A DNA stretch of 28,210 bases from a virus: the IMG/VR virus record IMGVR_UViG_3300020438_000209, positions 1 to 28,210 of that record, one strand, 5' to 3'. The notes beneath the pieces are model-generated. The model saw nothing but the letters and a program-made list of their open reading frames with translations. It was not told the DNA's origin and did not search any database. A program made the position numbers and the translations under genes. The first letter of the stretch is position 1, and every line of letters begins with the position of its first letter. This document shows positions 7,485 to 21,200 of this stretch, one piece after another.

Positions 7485-9205
7485 TAGAATGCTTTAATTA
7501 TACAAGTTACGGTTAATGCAGGTTGTGAAGTGTCAGCTGAAATGATTAGAGCATCTTCAAGACTTTCTGCTTGGAGTGTTGATCCATTAGCATCTGGGGC
7601 AGTCCAAGAAGTCAATATCTTATTGCCATCAGTCATTGATCCACCAGTTTGAGCAATTTCAAAACTATCGTGATTATGACCTTTAAATGCAGGTTCTAAT
7701 GGATTCTTACTAACACCTGTTAAATTAAGAGAAGTTGGAAAAGATCCATCTCTAAACTTTAATTTAATTGTGCCAGCTCCAGTTGTATTCTTATTTAGTT
7801 TAAGTGTGTATATTCCAGGAGTATCTTCAGTAATTTGTATGATCATAGTACCCTCTGGAAAATACTTCCATTTATTAGAAGCAATAGATGGTGTTACATA
7901 CATTAAAGGTCTAAGTGCATCCCATTGATACCATGTATTAGGAGTAGCACCATACTCTCTTTTAAGATCAGTTCCTGCTGGCAAATCAATAGTATTTTGA
8001 CCACTAGCAATAACAACATTATCAACCTCAAATGCTGTCATTGCTTCTGGATGATCTAATATACCACCAATATCAGGTGAAGATGCACCACCAGTAGTAT
8101 CAGTATAACCAAGAAAATTTGGTCTAGATGCTACCTCTATTGGTCTTGGGAACATACCAGTATATGCAGGAGTTTTATGAGTATCCTTTGGTATAGTTGC
8201 ATTTATACTACTAGTTGACTGTCCAGTAGGTAAAACATTCTGTGTATAATCATTTGCCTTATGACCAGAACCTCTAGTTGCATCAGTATCATCTCCTCTA
8301 GTATTCCAATGACTTTCTCCTGCTGGAACTTGTGACCAATAGTTTGCTGCTGGATTGGTTGTATTAGCACCATCATTAATAAATTCCATAAAACCATCAC
8401 ATGTAGGAAGAGTCCACTCACGTGTGTTATCTCCATAATAAGTTAGAAAATCTCTACCATTTGTCCACTCATATGAACCTGAATCACCATCCACAGCTTG
8501 ACATGTAACATTAGGTTTTTTATTACTACAAATAACTGTTGTTACATCACCTTTCATCTCAACACCATTATCAGCTCTAAATGTCATAGCACCTCTAGCA
8601 CGTACACCAACAGAAGTAATAGCATCTGAGTGTCTATGTGAAGGAAGATGATTCAATCCCAACTTACGATCAAGAGTATAAACAGTCTCAGTAAAATCAG
8701 GATTTGACAATTTTATATCACTAACTTTAAAATATAAACTTCCAGTTAAATTTAAAGTAAAATCAATATCTCCTGTAGCACTCCAGGTAGTTTTAACCTG
8801 ATTTCCTAATCCAGTTATTAGATCCCCTAATTTAGTTCCTGCTACATCAATAATAGCTTGTTTTGGATTAGATTGATCATATTGATACTTTGGAAGATCT
8901 AATTGCCAACTTTCCAAATCAATCATTGCCCGATTGGATAAATTAGGAACACCAAATACATTAGTATCATTCTCATAAGGGAATGTAGGATTACCAACAC
9001 TCATGTCACCACCATAAGTATCTCCAATCACAGATGCTAAAAGTGGATAATCTTTAGCCTCAATACTTTGTTTACCATCACAAACAATCCACCCCACAGG
9101 GATGTTAGAAGCGAGGAATCCAGTACCTCCATCACCACCCCAAGGTAAGATTGTACCTACCTTGGCGGTCTTCATGCTTTTAATAGAATCGTAGTATACT
9201 GCCAT
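7484..9205 (-). CDS. Tail-collar domain protein, 573 residues
   Basis: A tail-collar domain lies at about residues 16-96: GTILPWGGDG, GWIVCDG (38-44), YPLLASVIGDTYGG (53-66) and FGVPNLSNR (84-92). This is the most complete of the three collar domains in the operon. A long middle region of mixed beta-type sequence follows, then a C-terminus ending in TCIIKAF, akin to the YLIK endings of the next two genes. The start is three bases after the stop of the giant gene. A GGAG in the giant gene's last codons (Met-Glu-Leu-stop) serves as ribosome site, nine bases before ATG. The likely role is a tail-fibre or baseplate-associated virion protein. Tandem collar genes with the same terminal motif suggest paralogues. 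Confidence 0.87.
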   Translation of the reverse strand: MAVYYDSIKSMKTAKVGTILPWGGDGGTGFLASNIPVGWIVCDGKQSIEAKDYPLLASVIGDTYGGDMSVGNPTFPYENDTNVFGVPNLSNRAMIDLESWQLDLPKYQYDQSNPKQAIIDVAGTKLGDLITGLGNQVKTTWSATGDIDFTLNLTGSLYFKVSDIKLSNPDFTETVYTLDRKLGLNHLPSHRHSDAITSVGVRARGAMTFRADNGVEMKGDVTTVICSNKKPNVTCQAVDGDSGSYEWTNGRDFLTYYGDNTREWTLPTCDGFMEFINDGANTTNPAANYWSQVPAGESHWNTRGDDTDATRGSGHKANDYTQNVLPTGQSTSSINATIPKDTHKTPAYTGMFPRPIEVASRPNFLGYTDTTGGASSPDIGGILDHPEAMTAFEVDNVVIASGQNTIDLPAGTDLKREYGATPNTWYQWDALRPLMYVTPSIASNKWKYFPEGTMIIQITEDTPGIYTLKLNKNTTGAGTIKLKFRDGSFPTSLNLTGVSKNPLEPAFKGHNHDSFEIAQTGGSMTDGNKILTSWTAPDANGSTLQAESLEDALIISADTSQPALTVTCIIKAF

Positions 9206-9208
9206 TGA

Positions 9209-12200
9209 TTATAACTCCATTAACCACCAACCACGTAAAGCGTTTGGTATTTGTCTTGCGTTTGCTGATCCCTCAAGATCATATTGTCCTATGAATACTA
9301 AACCGAATGATGCATTACGTGTCTGAATAATTAATTCTCCAGAATCCCATGCACTACCAGCAGGTGCTGCTGATCCAGGTTGTATCCTAGTACCAACTGT
9401 ATCACCTTGAATTGCAGTAGCAATAGCACCAATCTTATTTGCTCTTAGGATCAAACTTGTATTGTATGTTAAATTTCCACTAACTTCAATGAATCTAATC
9501 ATATCACCTGTTTGTGGTTGAGCAATTGCAGAAGTAGCATCACCTGGTAAGTAAAGAATCATATTACTTCCAGAAGTAGCATTAACAATATAGTTATTGT
9601 TAGGTGCTAAAGGATTACCCTGTTGTTGACCAACACCAGCAGTTGAATCAAACTCAACATATGTCTGTCTTCTACCACCATTAGCAGTCCAGTACTTCTC
9701 AATACCAAATGAATCAATAGCACCAGTCTGATAGATGCTAAATGGTTTGCTACCAGTTGCAACACTTGTACTTGATCCTAAACCATCAACAGTAAATGTC
9801 TTAGTTGTAGGTACTGGTGATTCTTTAGGATCTCCAGTCATATAGAATGACTGACCCATCTCAAGTTTACCACTAATAGCATATGCCTTGAACTTAGGAG
9901 TTGTAGTACAAGTTCCTGTTGACACACAAGACTTATAATTAAGAGTTAAATCACCGTAGAAAGTACCTCTACCAGTAACTGTCAATCCAGTGTATCCTGT
10001 CTTAGGATCATCAAATGATCCATCACCAATATGTCCATCATCGTTAGAGATAACTGCAATTGGTGTAATACCATCAGAACCCCAAAGTCTTAAATTACCA
10101 CCGTAAATATCTACATCATCGTGTGCCTTGATCTTACCACCATCATATAATTTTATTGGAGGTGTATCTACAGTATTTGGATTCCTATATTGCTTAGGCA
10201 TCTTAACAGCATTTCCAGCATCAAGAGTACCATCAACACTATCTGGTGTGAACCATTCCTCACCGATTCTAACTAAATGAATCCTATCATATTTTGGTGG
10301 AATCAAATCAGCATTAGCAAGTGGTATCTCTAATCTAGTATCAAGATTGTTAGGAGTTCTTGCTTTAAGTGTGGCATCAGCAGCTCTTGTTGATGTTCCA
10401 GCAGGAATATCACGCAACAGTGTTGTAGTTTGTACATGAGTTGTAGTACCAGTTTGTGTATCTGGTACAAGATTTGCAAATCTAACAAATGAAGTTCCAG
10501 AACTCCATGTTTGAGCAACAGTACCTTCTATCTTATTAGAAGCAGATCCTCTACCACCATTTGTATAAGTGGAGTTAGATGTGAATGGAACTGTCCAAAC
10601 ATATGAACCAGCACTACCAGTGACAGTTGGTGTAGCAGTAATCTGTACAACCTCAATCTTATTGAATGAAGAACCAAAAATTGCACAGTAATCACCAACT
10701 TGGAATGGGAAATCAGCAGCAGTTGCTACAGTTGAATATCCATTTAATGTACAGCTAGTATCTGTAGGTGAAAGTGCTTGTGCTGTTACTGTAATTGGTA
10801 TGTTTGCAGCAGAAGTATTACTTGCTAATGGGTCATGAGAGTAAACATAAACTGTATCACCCTTAGTATGTGCAACAGCAGAGGATCCATACTCCTCTGA
10901 CTTCATAAACACAGTACCGTGTGTATTACCAGCAACTGTGTCACCTGTACAAGTGTCAACCTCAAACGTCTTAATACCACTACCATTTGTTATAGTTAAC
11001 TTCTTATTGGTAGTTGAATTGGTATATGGTGTTGAACAAGTACCATTTAAGGTAAGTGCTCCAGTATATGTCTGATCACCATTGATTGTTACATCACCAG
11101 TTACAGAATTAACTTCAAATATTGTTATTGGAGTACCATCACAATCTCTCTTAACAGAGAAAGTCTTAGCAGTTTGAACTAAAGTAGTCTTAAGTTCAAA
11201 TATCTCACCATCATCACCAGTTGTAGTACGAGAAATAATTACGTAATCACCTGGTTTATTTCCACCACGTGTAGTCTGTCCTACTAGATTGCCACCAAAC
11301 TCAGCAAGATAAACATCATCTTCAGTACCAGCAGCATCAATAGCAGCAGTAGTCCATGTAGCATCATACTGTACATTACACTTATAGATCTTAACATCAT
11401 CAGGGTGTTGTGTACTTATTGGAGCTAGTGTTCCAAATGGTAATCTCTCAACTTCAATCCAAATACCTGTTGGATCGTTAATCTTAACAAGACGAGTAAC
11501 CTTAACAAATTCAGCATGATTACCAGACTGTTCAACAGTATCAAGAAGTAGAATATCATTCTCATTATAATACTGAACACCAGCTGAAGTAAATGGTTGA
11601 ACCTTAAGAGGTAAGTAGTACTTGTTAGTACCTACCAAGTCTGGGAAGTCAGCAACAGGTAATCCAGTAGGAGTTCCTTGGAAATTCCTCTGTCCTGTTG
11701 TTGATGTATTACCACCCCACTTCTCATTAGCACCACCGTCAAACTGGTTTGCTTCAGCAGTAACAGTTGCTATGGATGCTGGTACAACAACATTAATAAG
11801 AGATACATTCTTAGTTGGATTAAGACCAGTAGAAGCTGTATGTACTTGTATTCCACTTCCTGCCTGTGCTCTGTATCCAATGAAGGAGTAAGAGGCATTA
11901 CCACCACAAAGAGTTGTGGAAGCATTAAATCTAGCAGTGGAATCAACAACCAAATTATTTCTAATTGTTGTAGTACCACCCTGACCAGCAATAGTTAGAG
12001 TAGAAGCATTGGTAGCAAAAGCAACAGTACTTGTTGCACTATTACCAGACAAGAACTCAACAGTTCCTGAAGGAGATTCAAACTTAGTAGTATCTGTTAA
12101 TCCTCTTCTTGTACCAATGATTGTATCACCAGCAATCTTAAGTGCCTTAGTATCAATCTGTACAAAGGAGTCAGACTCAGTGCTTGCAAATGCACCACCA

Positions 12201-15200
12201 AGAGTTAATCTAGACTTATTGGAATTAGATCCATCAACACTATCACCTATAGTAATCTGACTATCAGTACTGGTATTACCAATCTTGATATTCTGTGATG
12301 CAGTTGTTACATTACCAATCTCAATGTTTCTTGCTGATCCAGCAACTAATAAACCTTGAGTTGGTCTTGTTCCAGATGTTAATCCAACAAATCCAGTTTG
12401 ATTAAAGAGTGTTGCTGTTCCATCTTCAATAGTAGTTGTAATGTCAGCATGATTAGCACTACCAGCACCACCACCATTAACTGCTATATCATTTTGGAAT
12501 GTAGCAGTGTCAGTAAACTCAGAAGTTCCCTTGGTTGTAAATGCACTCTGCATTTCATCCTTGGTTGTATTAATACCAACCCTACCACTATTTGTAGTAG
12601 AAACTCTAAATGTTGCTGCATTATTAGCAGTTGCACTATCACCACCAACCATGAATGCATGGTCTTGAGCAGTTAGAGTTCTTGCTGCTAATGTTCCATG
12701 AGCAGCAAAGTTTTCAATTGTCTTACCACTAATCCATGCAGTACCAACAACATCTAAGTTAGCAAGAGGATCAGTTGCAGCAGATACAAATGCGTCTGCA
12801 TAATCAACATGTGCAGCACGAGCAACAGTGTTAACACCTAACTTGTACTCACCAATCTTCTGTGTATCTGTTCTAATTGTCTGAGAACCAAGTACACCAA
12901 CTTCTTTCCAAGAAGCATTAGCAATTTTTACTACAGCATTTGGTGTGTTAGTATTATTAAATATCAACTCACCATTTGAAATAGTATCACCAGCAGCAAT
13001 ACTAAATGTACATGTATTACCACCAGCAGTAAATCCAGTGTTAATTAACCATGTTCCAAGAAGTTTTTGTTCAGTAAATCCTGCTAACCTAAGTTCTTGT
13101 CCAGCAATTATTGATTCACCATTTATAGCATTTGCATTAGTGACACCAGACTTCCACTGAATTGTAACAGTTCTAGTAGAATTGTATATAAACTTCTCAA
13201 TCTGACCTGTAATTGTTGAATAAACATTTGAGTAAATCCAACCAAGTGAACCACTTCCTCCTACTGACTCACCCTTAAGAAGAATATCTCCAGTTATAGG
13301 TGCTCCAGCAGAACCATAAGAAACAACTTGTGATACATCATAAGTTTGTCCTTGATCAGGAGTAATATTAGATGATGTAGTACCAGACACATGTGTCTGA
13401 ATCTTATATCCTTGTCCAGAACCGTTTGAACCACGTTGATTAAACTGGAATACACCAGCAGCAACCCTGTTACCAGCAATAATAATATCACCAGCAGTCT
13501 GACGATTCTTCGTCATCGCTGTTCTATCTAAAGTTGAATCATCCTTAGTAGAAGAAAGATTAGAAGTTACCTTCAATGCAGATAGAACGCCAATGTTAGG
13601 TTCACCAAGAGTAGCATCTCTAACATTAGGTTGTACATTAATAGTTACAGGAGAGTTAAATGTATTTGTCTTATCACCATCCTCACCACCATTAACTGTG
13701 ATATACTCATTAAATGTAACAGGAGTATCAAATGTAGTAACTAGATTTCCTACTTTATCATCGTCATCATCAGAAGAAACTAGATTTGCAGACTCTAGGA
13801 ATACTTCCTCACCAGTAATAGCATCAATCTTACGGTTACCAATGTATAGGTCACCATTTGAGTTAAGACCAGTGTAGAATACTAGACCACCATTCTGCTT
13901 CTTAGACTGTGAGTAGAAGTCTTGAGTTGCACTCAATAGAACTTCTTGCTTTGCAGGGAATCCAGTTGAGTAGTTACCTGGACCAAAACCAAGGTATTCA
14001 AACGTATGGTTACCTGCTCTTGCGATAGATGGTCTTCGTAACTCAACGTATATACGTTGATCTACAACAACTGTGCTATCACCAGCGATAGGAATCTTAC
14101 GATCTTCAGATCCAGCAGAAGAATTACCATCTTGTGCCTTAAGAGTACCTGCGTAATTATTATTCTTAAGTGCTTCTGTAGCAAGGAAATCTACAATAGA
14201 TTCCTTAGTAGTTGAACCCTTAAAGTCGTTAACAGATACTAAACCATGAACATAGTTATCAGCAGCAGAGTATGTTTGACCAGGATCATTTGCAGTAGGA
14301 TCAATCTGTTTGAACCATACAGGATCATTCTTATAATCTAGTGGATATAACTTACTGATTGGCTGAGAGAACTTGAAGTTATGGAAGTTCTTCTGGTTAC
14401 CAGCACCTGTTGGATATGGTGAGATATTACCACGAATAGCAGTTATATAGAAGATACCATCTTGCTGATCAAAGATACGTCTTTGTATCTCCTGAACATC
14501 ATAAACATAGAATGTATCATCAATTTCACCTGCATCCTCTACAGATTCAACATAGAAATCTTTACCATCAGCATCAGTAATAACATCACCAGGAGTGACA
14601 GTATAAACCTTAGCACCATTCTGTCTGTAGTAGTACTCTGGTAATCCTTCTTTAATAAGATCCTTAAGTACAAGAGACTTACCACCATCAGGATAATCTA
14701 AGAGGTCTGCAAATACAGAACCCTGAGTAAATCTAATGTTATCAGTAGAAGAATATTTAATATCACCACTAACACCCTTAAGAATTAAATGCCAGATTTC
14801 AGTTCCAGGAACATTCAATACAGCATGAACATAACCAGAACCAGATGAATTACCTGACCATGTTATAGCATTGGCAGTAGTAGATGCTGTCTTACTAGCA
14901 GTATAATATGGAGGAGTACTATTACCTTGAGGTGTTGTTATTTTAACTGTAGTAAATGTCTCATTCTTAAGTCCGACATTTGTGATACCATGATCAAATA
15001 CAGTTAGTTCTAAGTACTGATTACTACTCTCTGTGTAATATCTACCAGATTGAATAGACATTGAAACATTGTTATATGTCTCAATAGTTCTAAGATAATT
15101 CTTAGTTCCCTTAGTATCCTTCTTATATGGATCATAGAATATATTTTCACCAGCAGCATTAGTCTTAACAATGCTGTTTGAAGTAAACTCAGAATCAGTG

Positions 15201-18200
15201 TAACCAATGATCTCATTGGCATTACCACTATCACTAGTATTAAAGAACTTAGCCTTAGTTACATTACCTGTTACTTGCTTTAACTTAATTTTTTGTGGAA
15301 GAAGTTTTCTTGTCTCGTCCTTCCTCATCTTAATCGTAAATCCATTTAGAGGATCACGAACAGACTTCAGATACTTAGGAATAACATAACGTAAACGATA
15401 TATACGATCATTTGCTGTCCTATCAGAATCATCAATTCTTTCAAACCAAGAATCATTTGTCTTGTTATTACCAGATGCATCATTATACTGAGTATCATGG
15501 AATCTTCCTAAGATACTTTGAGTATTGGATGATTCATTCTTAACATTTAAGTACCACTTACCTTTAGCAGTAGTTCCAACATTACCATCGTATGATGGAT
15601 CATACTTCATTGGTGACTCACGCTTATCTGCAAATATAGAGAAGTTATATGTATTAGGAGCAGTTAAAGGAACAAAATTAATTTCATTCTGTCCTGATAT
15701 TGCATCAGCATGTGTCTTGTGTATAGTAATTACTTTAGCGGTATGATACTTAGCATAGAAGAACTTATCTCCTCTAAGTCTATTGTTACTATCAGCAACA
15801 TCAGTATCATTCTGGTAAGAAGTTCCTACAATTGGTAGATTACCACCTTCATTCTTCCTAAAGAATACTTTATGTGCTGCAACAGAAGCGTTAGGAACAT
15901 CAAAGATATGTGGAATATCTGTAACAAGACCACCTTGTATAGCACCAGCTCCAGTATCAAGTTCACAAGAATATTGATGTAGATCATACTTGTCATCAAG
16001 AACAAACTGATAGATATCAATTTCAACGTCTGGATGAATCGCTTCTACCTCAGCAGAGTGAATGTAGATACCAGCAGCAGCGTTATCCTTACTGCTTGCA
16101 AGCATCAACTTAGTCTGATCACTTCCATTGAAGGTTGTTGTGCCAGAATAATTTTCTGGTTTTGTGTTTCTACCTGGAGCAATTACGTAATACTCAGTAT
16201 TAGTATCAAATCCATTAGGTAGTCTTACATTACGCTTATCAACTTCAACATACAGATTAGTTGTTGTATTATAACGTGGACGTGGAACCAATCTTACTGG
16301 TGTTCCAGTCTCTAACTGGTGAGGATTAGAACCTGATGTTGGTCCTGGTGTCCAGTCTTTCAATCCCCAAATAGTTGATCTAGCAGAGAGATCAGAAGAA
16401 GCACTAGAAGGTTGAGTTCTAGTAACAGTTCCTACACCTGTCTGAATAATTGTTGTAATGTTAGCAAAGTACTGACGTACAGTATCAGAAACACTGTTAC
16501 ACTGAGGATATCCTGTATCCTGAGTAATAGTGTCATCAACATCTGGAGTATATGCAGATGTATAACGTCCAGCAGGTAATGTAAAGTATACGTAACTATT
16601 AGTTGTATTAGCAGTAGCATTAACAGCATTACCTGTTGATAATCCTGTTGGAGATACTGTTCTCTCAATAGAACTTAGATTACCCTGTGTACCAATTGTA
16701 TCTGTAACCAACTTAAATAGACTTGTAATTGCAGATGCAACATTCTGGCAAGGACCATTAGATATATTTCTTGTTACAACATTTAAAGATGCAGGTACTG
16801 AGATAGTATCAGTAACAATCTTAAAGAGACTATCAATTGTATCTCTAACATTATCACACCTACCACCAGATGATATTGTTCTTCCTACACCACCTATCTG
16901 TACTTGACTGGTTGCTCTTACATAAGTATGTGCAAAATTACCACCAACAGAAATAGCACTAGAAGTAGCAGATACAAATGTGTGTGCAGAATTAATACTA
17001 ATAGCACCTTGTCCACCATTAACATTAACTGTAATAGTACCACCAGATTGATCTACAGCAGTGATAGGAAGAGCAGTGTTATATGCATAATCAGATCCAT
17101 TTGAACGAGGATAACTACTCTCACTAGTTTCAGATGCCTTACCAACTTTAAGAGTAATTGTTGTTCCTGTCTTCCCTATTACTTTTATAGTCCTATTATA
17201 TACAGGGTCAGTAGCACGTGGATAATCATGTTCTGTAGCATGATCATCAGCATCACAAGTAAATTTAATACCACCACCAGCAATTGTTACAACATCATCA
17301 ACTGCAACAGATCCTGCTGCTGTCGTTGTTAATACTAATGTGCCGTCAGTTGGAGTGTAATCAGCATCAGTTATGTTATATGCGTTATTACTAGAATCCT
17401 TAAGAGAACCAGGAACAGCAGATACATAATTGTGAGTACCAGTTGCAGCAGGGCAAGAGAACTTCAATGACTCCTCAGCAATCTCAATGGATGTTCCAGT
17501 AGTTAAACTATGATTTCCAATTGTTAATGTTAAATCACCTGTAGTTGGATTATATGTTGCATTTGTTGGTGTAAAGTTAGAAACTACCGACATTCCTACG
17601 TCAACAGTGATTGTTGTAGGAGTTACTGCTGCAATAGTAGGATCTACTTTAGATATTGGATCAGTTGATCTTGGATATGCATGTTCAGTTGCATTACTAT
17701 CCTTATCACATGTGAATACTATTGATCCATCCTTAATATGAACCTTATCACCAACTTTATTACTATGAGATCCAACAGTTAGAACCATAAGTCCTGTTGT
17801 TGGATTGTAAGTAGCAGAAGAAACTGTTCTGTATATACCTTCAAGACTCTCAGGAGTTGTAATAGCATTCTGTACTATTGTAGAAAGAGTACTGATTGCA
17901 GACTCTACAGTTGTACACTTATAAGTTGACTGTGTACGTACAATATCCTTAAGTGTTGAGTGTGTGCTAATAGCATTAGTTAATATAGTAACCAATGTAG
18001 TGATAGCAGAAGTTTCATCCTGACACTTAGGATTGGTAGAATCAACTCCAGTACCTGTATTAGTTGCAGGATAATTAACCTGACTTAAAGCAGTATGTCC
18101 ACCAACAGTAACAGCAACATTTTGTACTACCTGAATAGCAACATCCTTAAGATGATTGATTGCTTCTACTGTCTCTGCTATAGCTCCACCCTGTACAGCA

Positions 18201-21200
18201 CCACCAACATATAAGTTAGCAGTATCCCATACACGATCATTACCACCATGCTTGATGTTATGAGCAAGAACATCAACAATATCTTTTAGATCATCATTAC
18301 AATCAGCAATACTATATCCAACAGGAGGTGTGTAACCACCGTTGTTAGCAAGCATTCTACCCTGTGCTATGTCAGCAATAAATTGCTTATTAAGTGTTAG
18401 GAGAATTGAAGCATCAGCAGCCTTATTATTAATAGGAGTCTCATTAGCACCAGTAATTGTGGTATCATATGTCTGAGTTAATCCATGATTACCAATAGCA
18501 AGAACTTTCTCATTTCTCATTACCTGAATTGCTAACTGAGTAGCATCTTGGAATGCCTCAATTGTCTGAGTCTCTTCACCTGCGACATGAGCACCTGTAA
18601 CATACAGTTGTGCCATATCCCAAACCCTATCATTACCACCAAATCCAGTGTTATATGAAACCTCAGTTATAAAGTCCTTAATGTCATCAATACAATCTTG
18701 CTTGTTACCTGTAGGTGGTAAGAATGTAGGATAATGGAGTTGCATTCTCTCATATGCTTCAGCAGCAATAAATGCAGCATTAGAATTGAGGAGATTATAT
18801 GCGTCACCAAACTTGCCTTCTGGTGTAGAAGTTTGTGTAGCAGCAGTAATTGTGGTATCATATGTCTGAGTTAGACCATGAGAACCAGTAACAAGAACTT
18901 TCTGGTTCTTAATTACCTGACCAGCCATATCCTTGGCATGATCAAATACTATATTAGTCTCTGTCTCTTCACCACCAACTATAATCTGTTTAGATGCATT
19001 ATCAAATTGATGAACACCAGCAGTATTATCATTAGCTGGTCCAACATTAACTGTAATAGCAGTACCAGTTACAGACTTAATTTCTGGATCAAAGCTAGCA
19101 ATAGGGTCTGTTACTCTAGGATATGAATGAGGAGTTGCATTACTGTCTTTAGAACATCTAAATGTTAAAGCTCCAAGAGGAATTCTAACTCTCTCGCCAA
19201 CCTTATGAGTGTGTGTGCCTATGGTAAGTGACATATCACCAGTTGCAGGATCATACGAAGCACCTGAAACTGTCTTCTTAACACCAGCAACATGGTTACC
19301 AGTCTTATATGAGTATGCAGCATCCCATGTCTTATCGTTACCACCGTATGCTACGTTATCTGCAATTGCTTCTAATAGATCTACAACGTCATCAATACAA
19401 TCAGAGTTATGATAAGTTCTATTACCAGCAACAGAGAATACCTTATGTACTGAGTCAGATTTAGCAGACTTAAAGGTATGTGTATAATTACCACCACCTA
19501 CAACTACTGCTCTCTTAATACTGTTAGCAACACCAGATACAAATTCATGATCAGTTGTATTAGTAGAAGGTACATCTGCTAATACCTGTACAGTAAAGTT
19601 ATTAGCATCAGCAACAGTAACCTGTGTCCACTCATTACTGATAGGATCACTAGGTCTTGGATATGCATGTTCAGTTGCTTTACTATCTTCATCACACTTG
19701 AACTTAACCGCACCATCAGCAATCTTAATATAATCACCACTCTGCATTCCATGTCCAGTAGATGTAATAGTCATTACACCTGTTGTTGGGTTATATGAAG
19801 TACCTGCTTCTGGTGTTAAATCAGTAGCAGCAACAAACTGATGCTCATATTGATTACCAGCAGCAGAAGCACCTACATTAACTGTGATAGTTCCAGACTG
19901 CTTCTGAATAGCATTAGCAGCAGATCTCTTAAATGTATGAGCACCAGCTGGTTCATGCTTAACACTACTTCCAACAGCACTATCAAATGTGTGTGCAGAT
20001 TGTGGTAGATATTGAATTGCTTCATTAACAGCACTTACAAATGCATGTGTGTACTGATTATTTGCATCAGCATCAAAACCAACATTGAATGTAATATCTC
20101 CTGTCTGTCTCTTAATACCACTTGCAGTAGCACCAGCATACTCATGTACAGAAGTATCAGATGACTTACCTACATTAATCGTGAATGTATTAGTTGTCTT
20201 ACTTGTAATCTGCAACCATCTTCCACTTGGATAATCAAATCCAGCACGAGGATATTGCTTAGGTACAGTTTTTCCATCAAGCTCACATTTGAATGTTAAT
20301 GATCCATCAACAATCTGAACATAATCACCACCATGAGTAACAGAATTAGCAGTTGTAAGAGCAGGTACAAATTGATGTACTGTTGTATTGGTGGATGGAG
20401 TAATATCTAAAATCTTGACATCAAATGTGTCTGTAGTTACATTAGTAACAGTAAGAGCTCTCTGACTTGCAGGGTCTGTAGATCTAGGATAAGCATGTGT
20501 TGTTACATTACCATCTTTAGCACATTTAAACTTAAGAGCACCATCTTTAATTTTTATAAACTCATTATTCTGTAATCCATGACCAGCAATTGTAAGTTTT
20601 ACAATACCTGTTGTTGGATTGTACTCAGCATCTGTAGGAGTAAAGACTGAAGGACCATTAAATCCATGTCCATTAGATGTTACTGTAAGATCTCCACTTA
20701 GAGGATCGTATGTTGCACCAGTTGCAGTATGATCAGATGAACTAACCGCAGTAATTTCTATTGATTTACCTGCTTTAGGGTCAGTTCCAGGACGAGGATA
20801 TGAATGATTAGTTGCATCATTATCTTTAGAACATGTAAAGGTTAATGAATTATCTTTAAGAACTATGTCATCACCAACTCTAAGACCATGTTGTCCTACC
20901 GTTGCTACCATAACACCTGTAGCAGCATTATAAGATGCAGCTGAAGGCTTAAAGTATTTGTTTGTTCCTGCATTACCAACATTTACGGTAATACTTGTAC
21001 CTGTTACGGCTTTAATTGATAATGATCTACCAGATGCTTTATCCTTAGCATTTCTTGGATATGCCTGAGCAGTGTCATTACCATCCATTGTACACTTGAA
21101 TGATACTGCACCGTTTTCAATAAGAACACTTTCATTAACACTTAATCCATGATCAGCTCCAATATCAAGTACTAAATCTCCACTTGCAGGATCATATGTA

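Noticed and set aside
13755-13775. SSDDDDDK acidic stretch in the giant protein, similar to an enteropeptidase site
   Set aside because: A single chance-like acidic loop in a phage protein; no link to such a protease in this setting.
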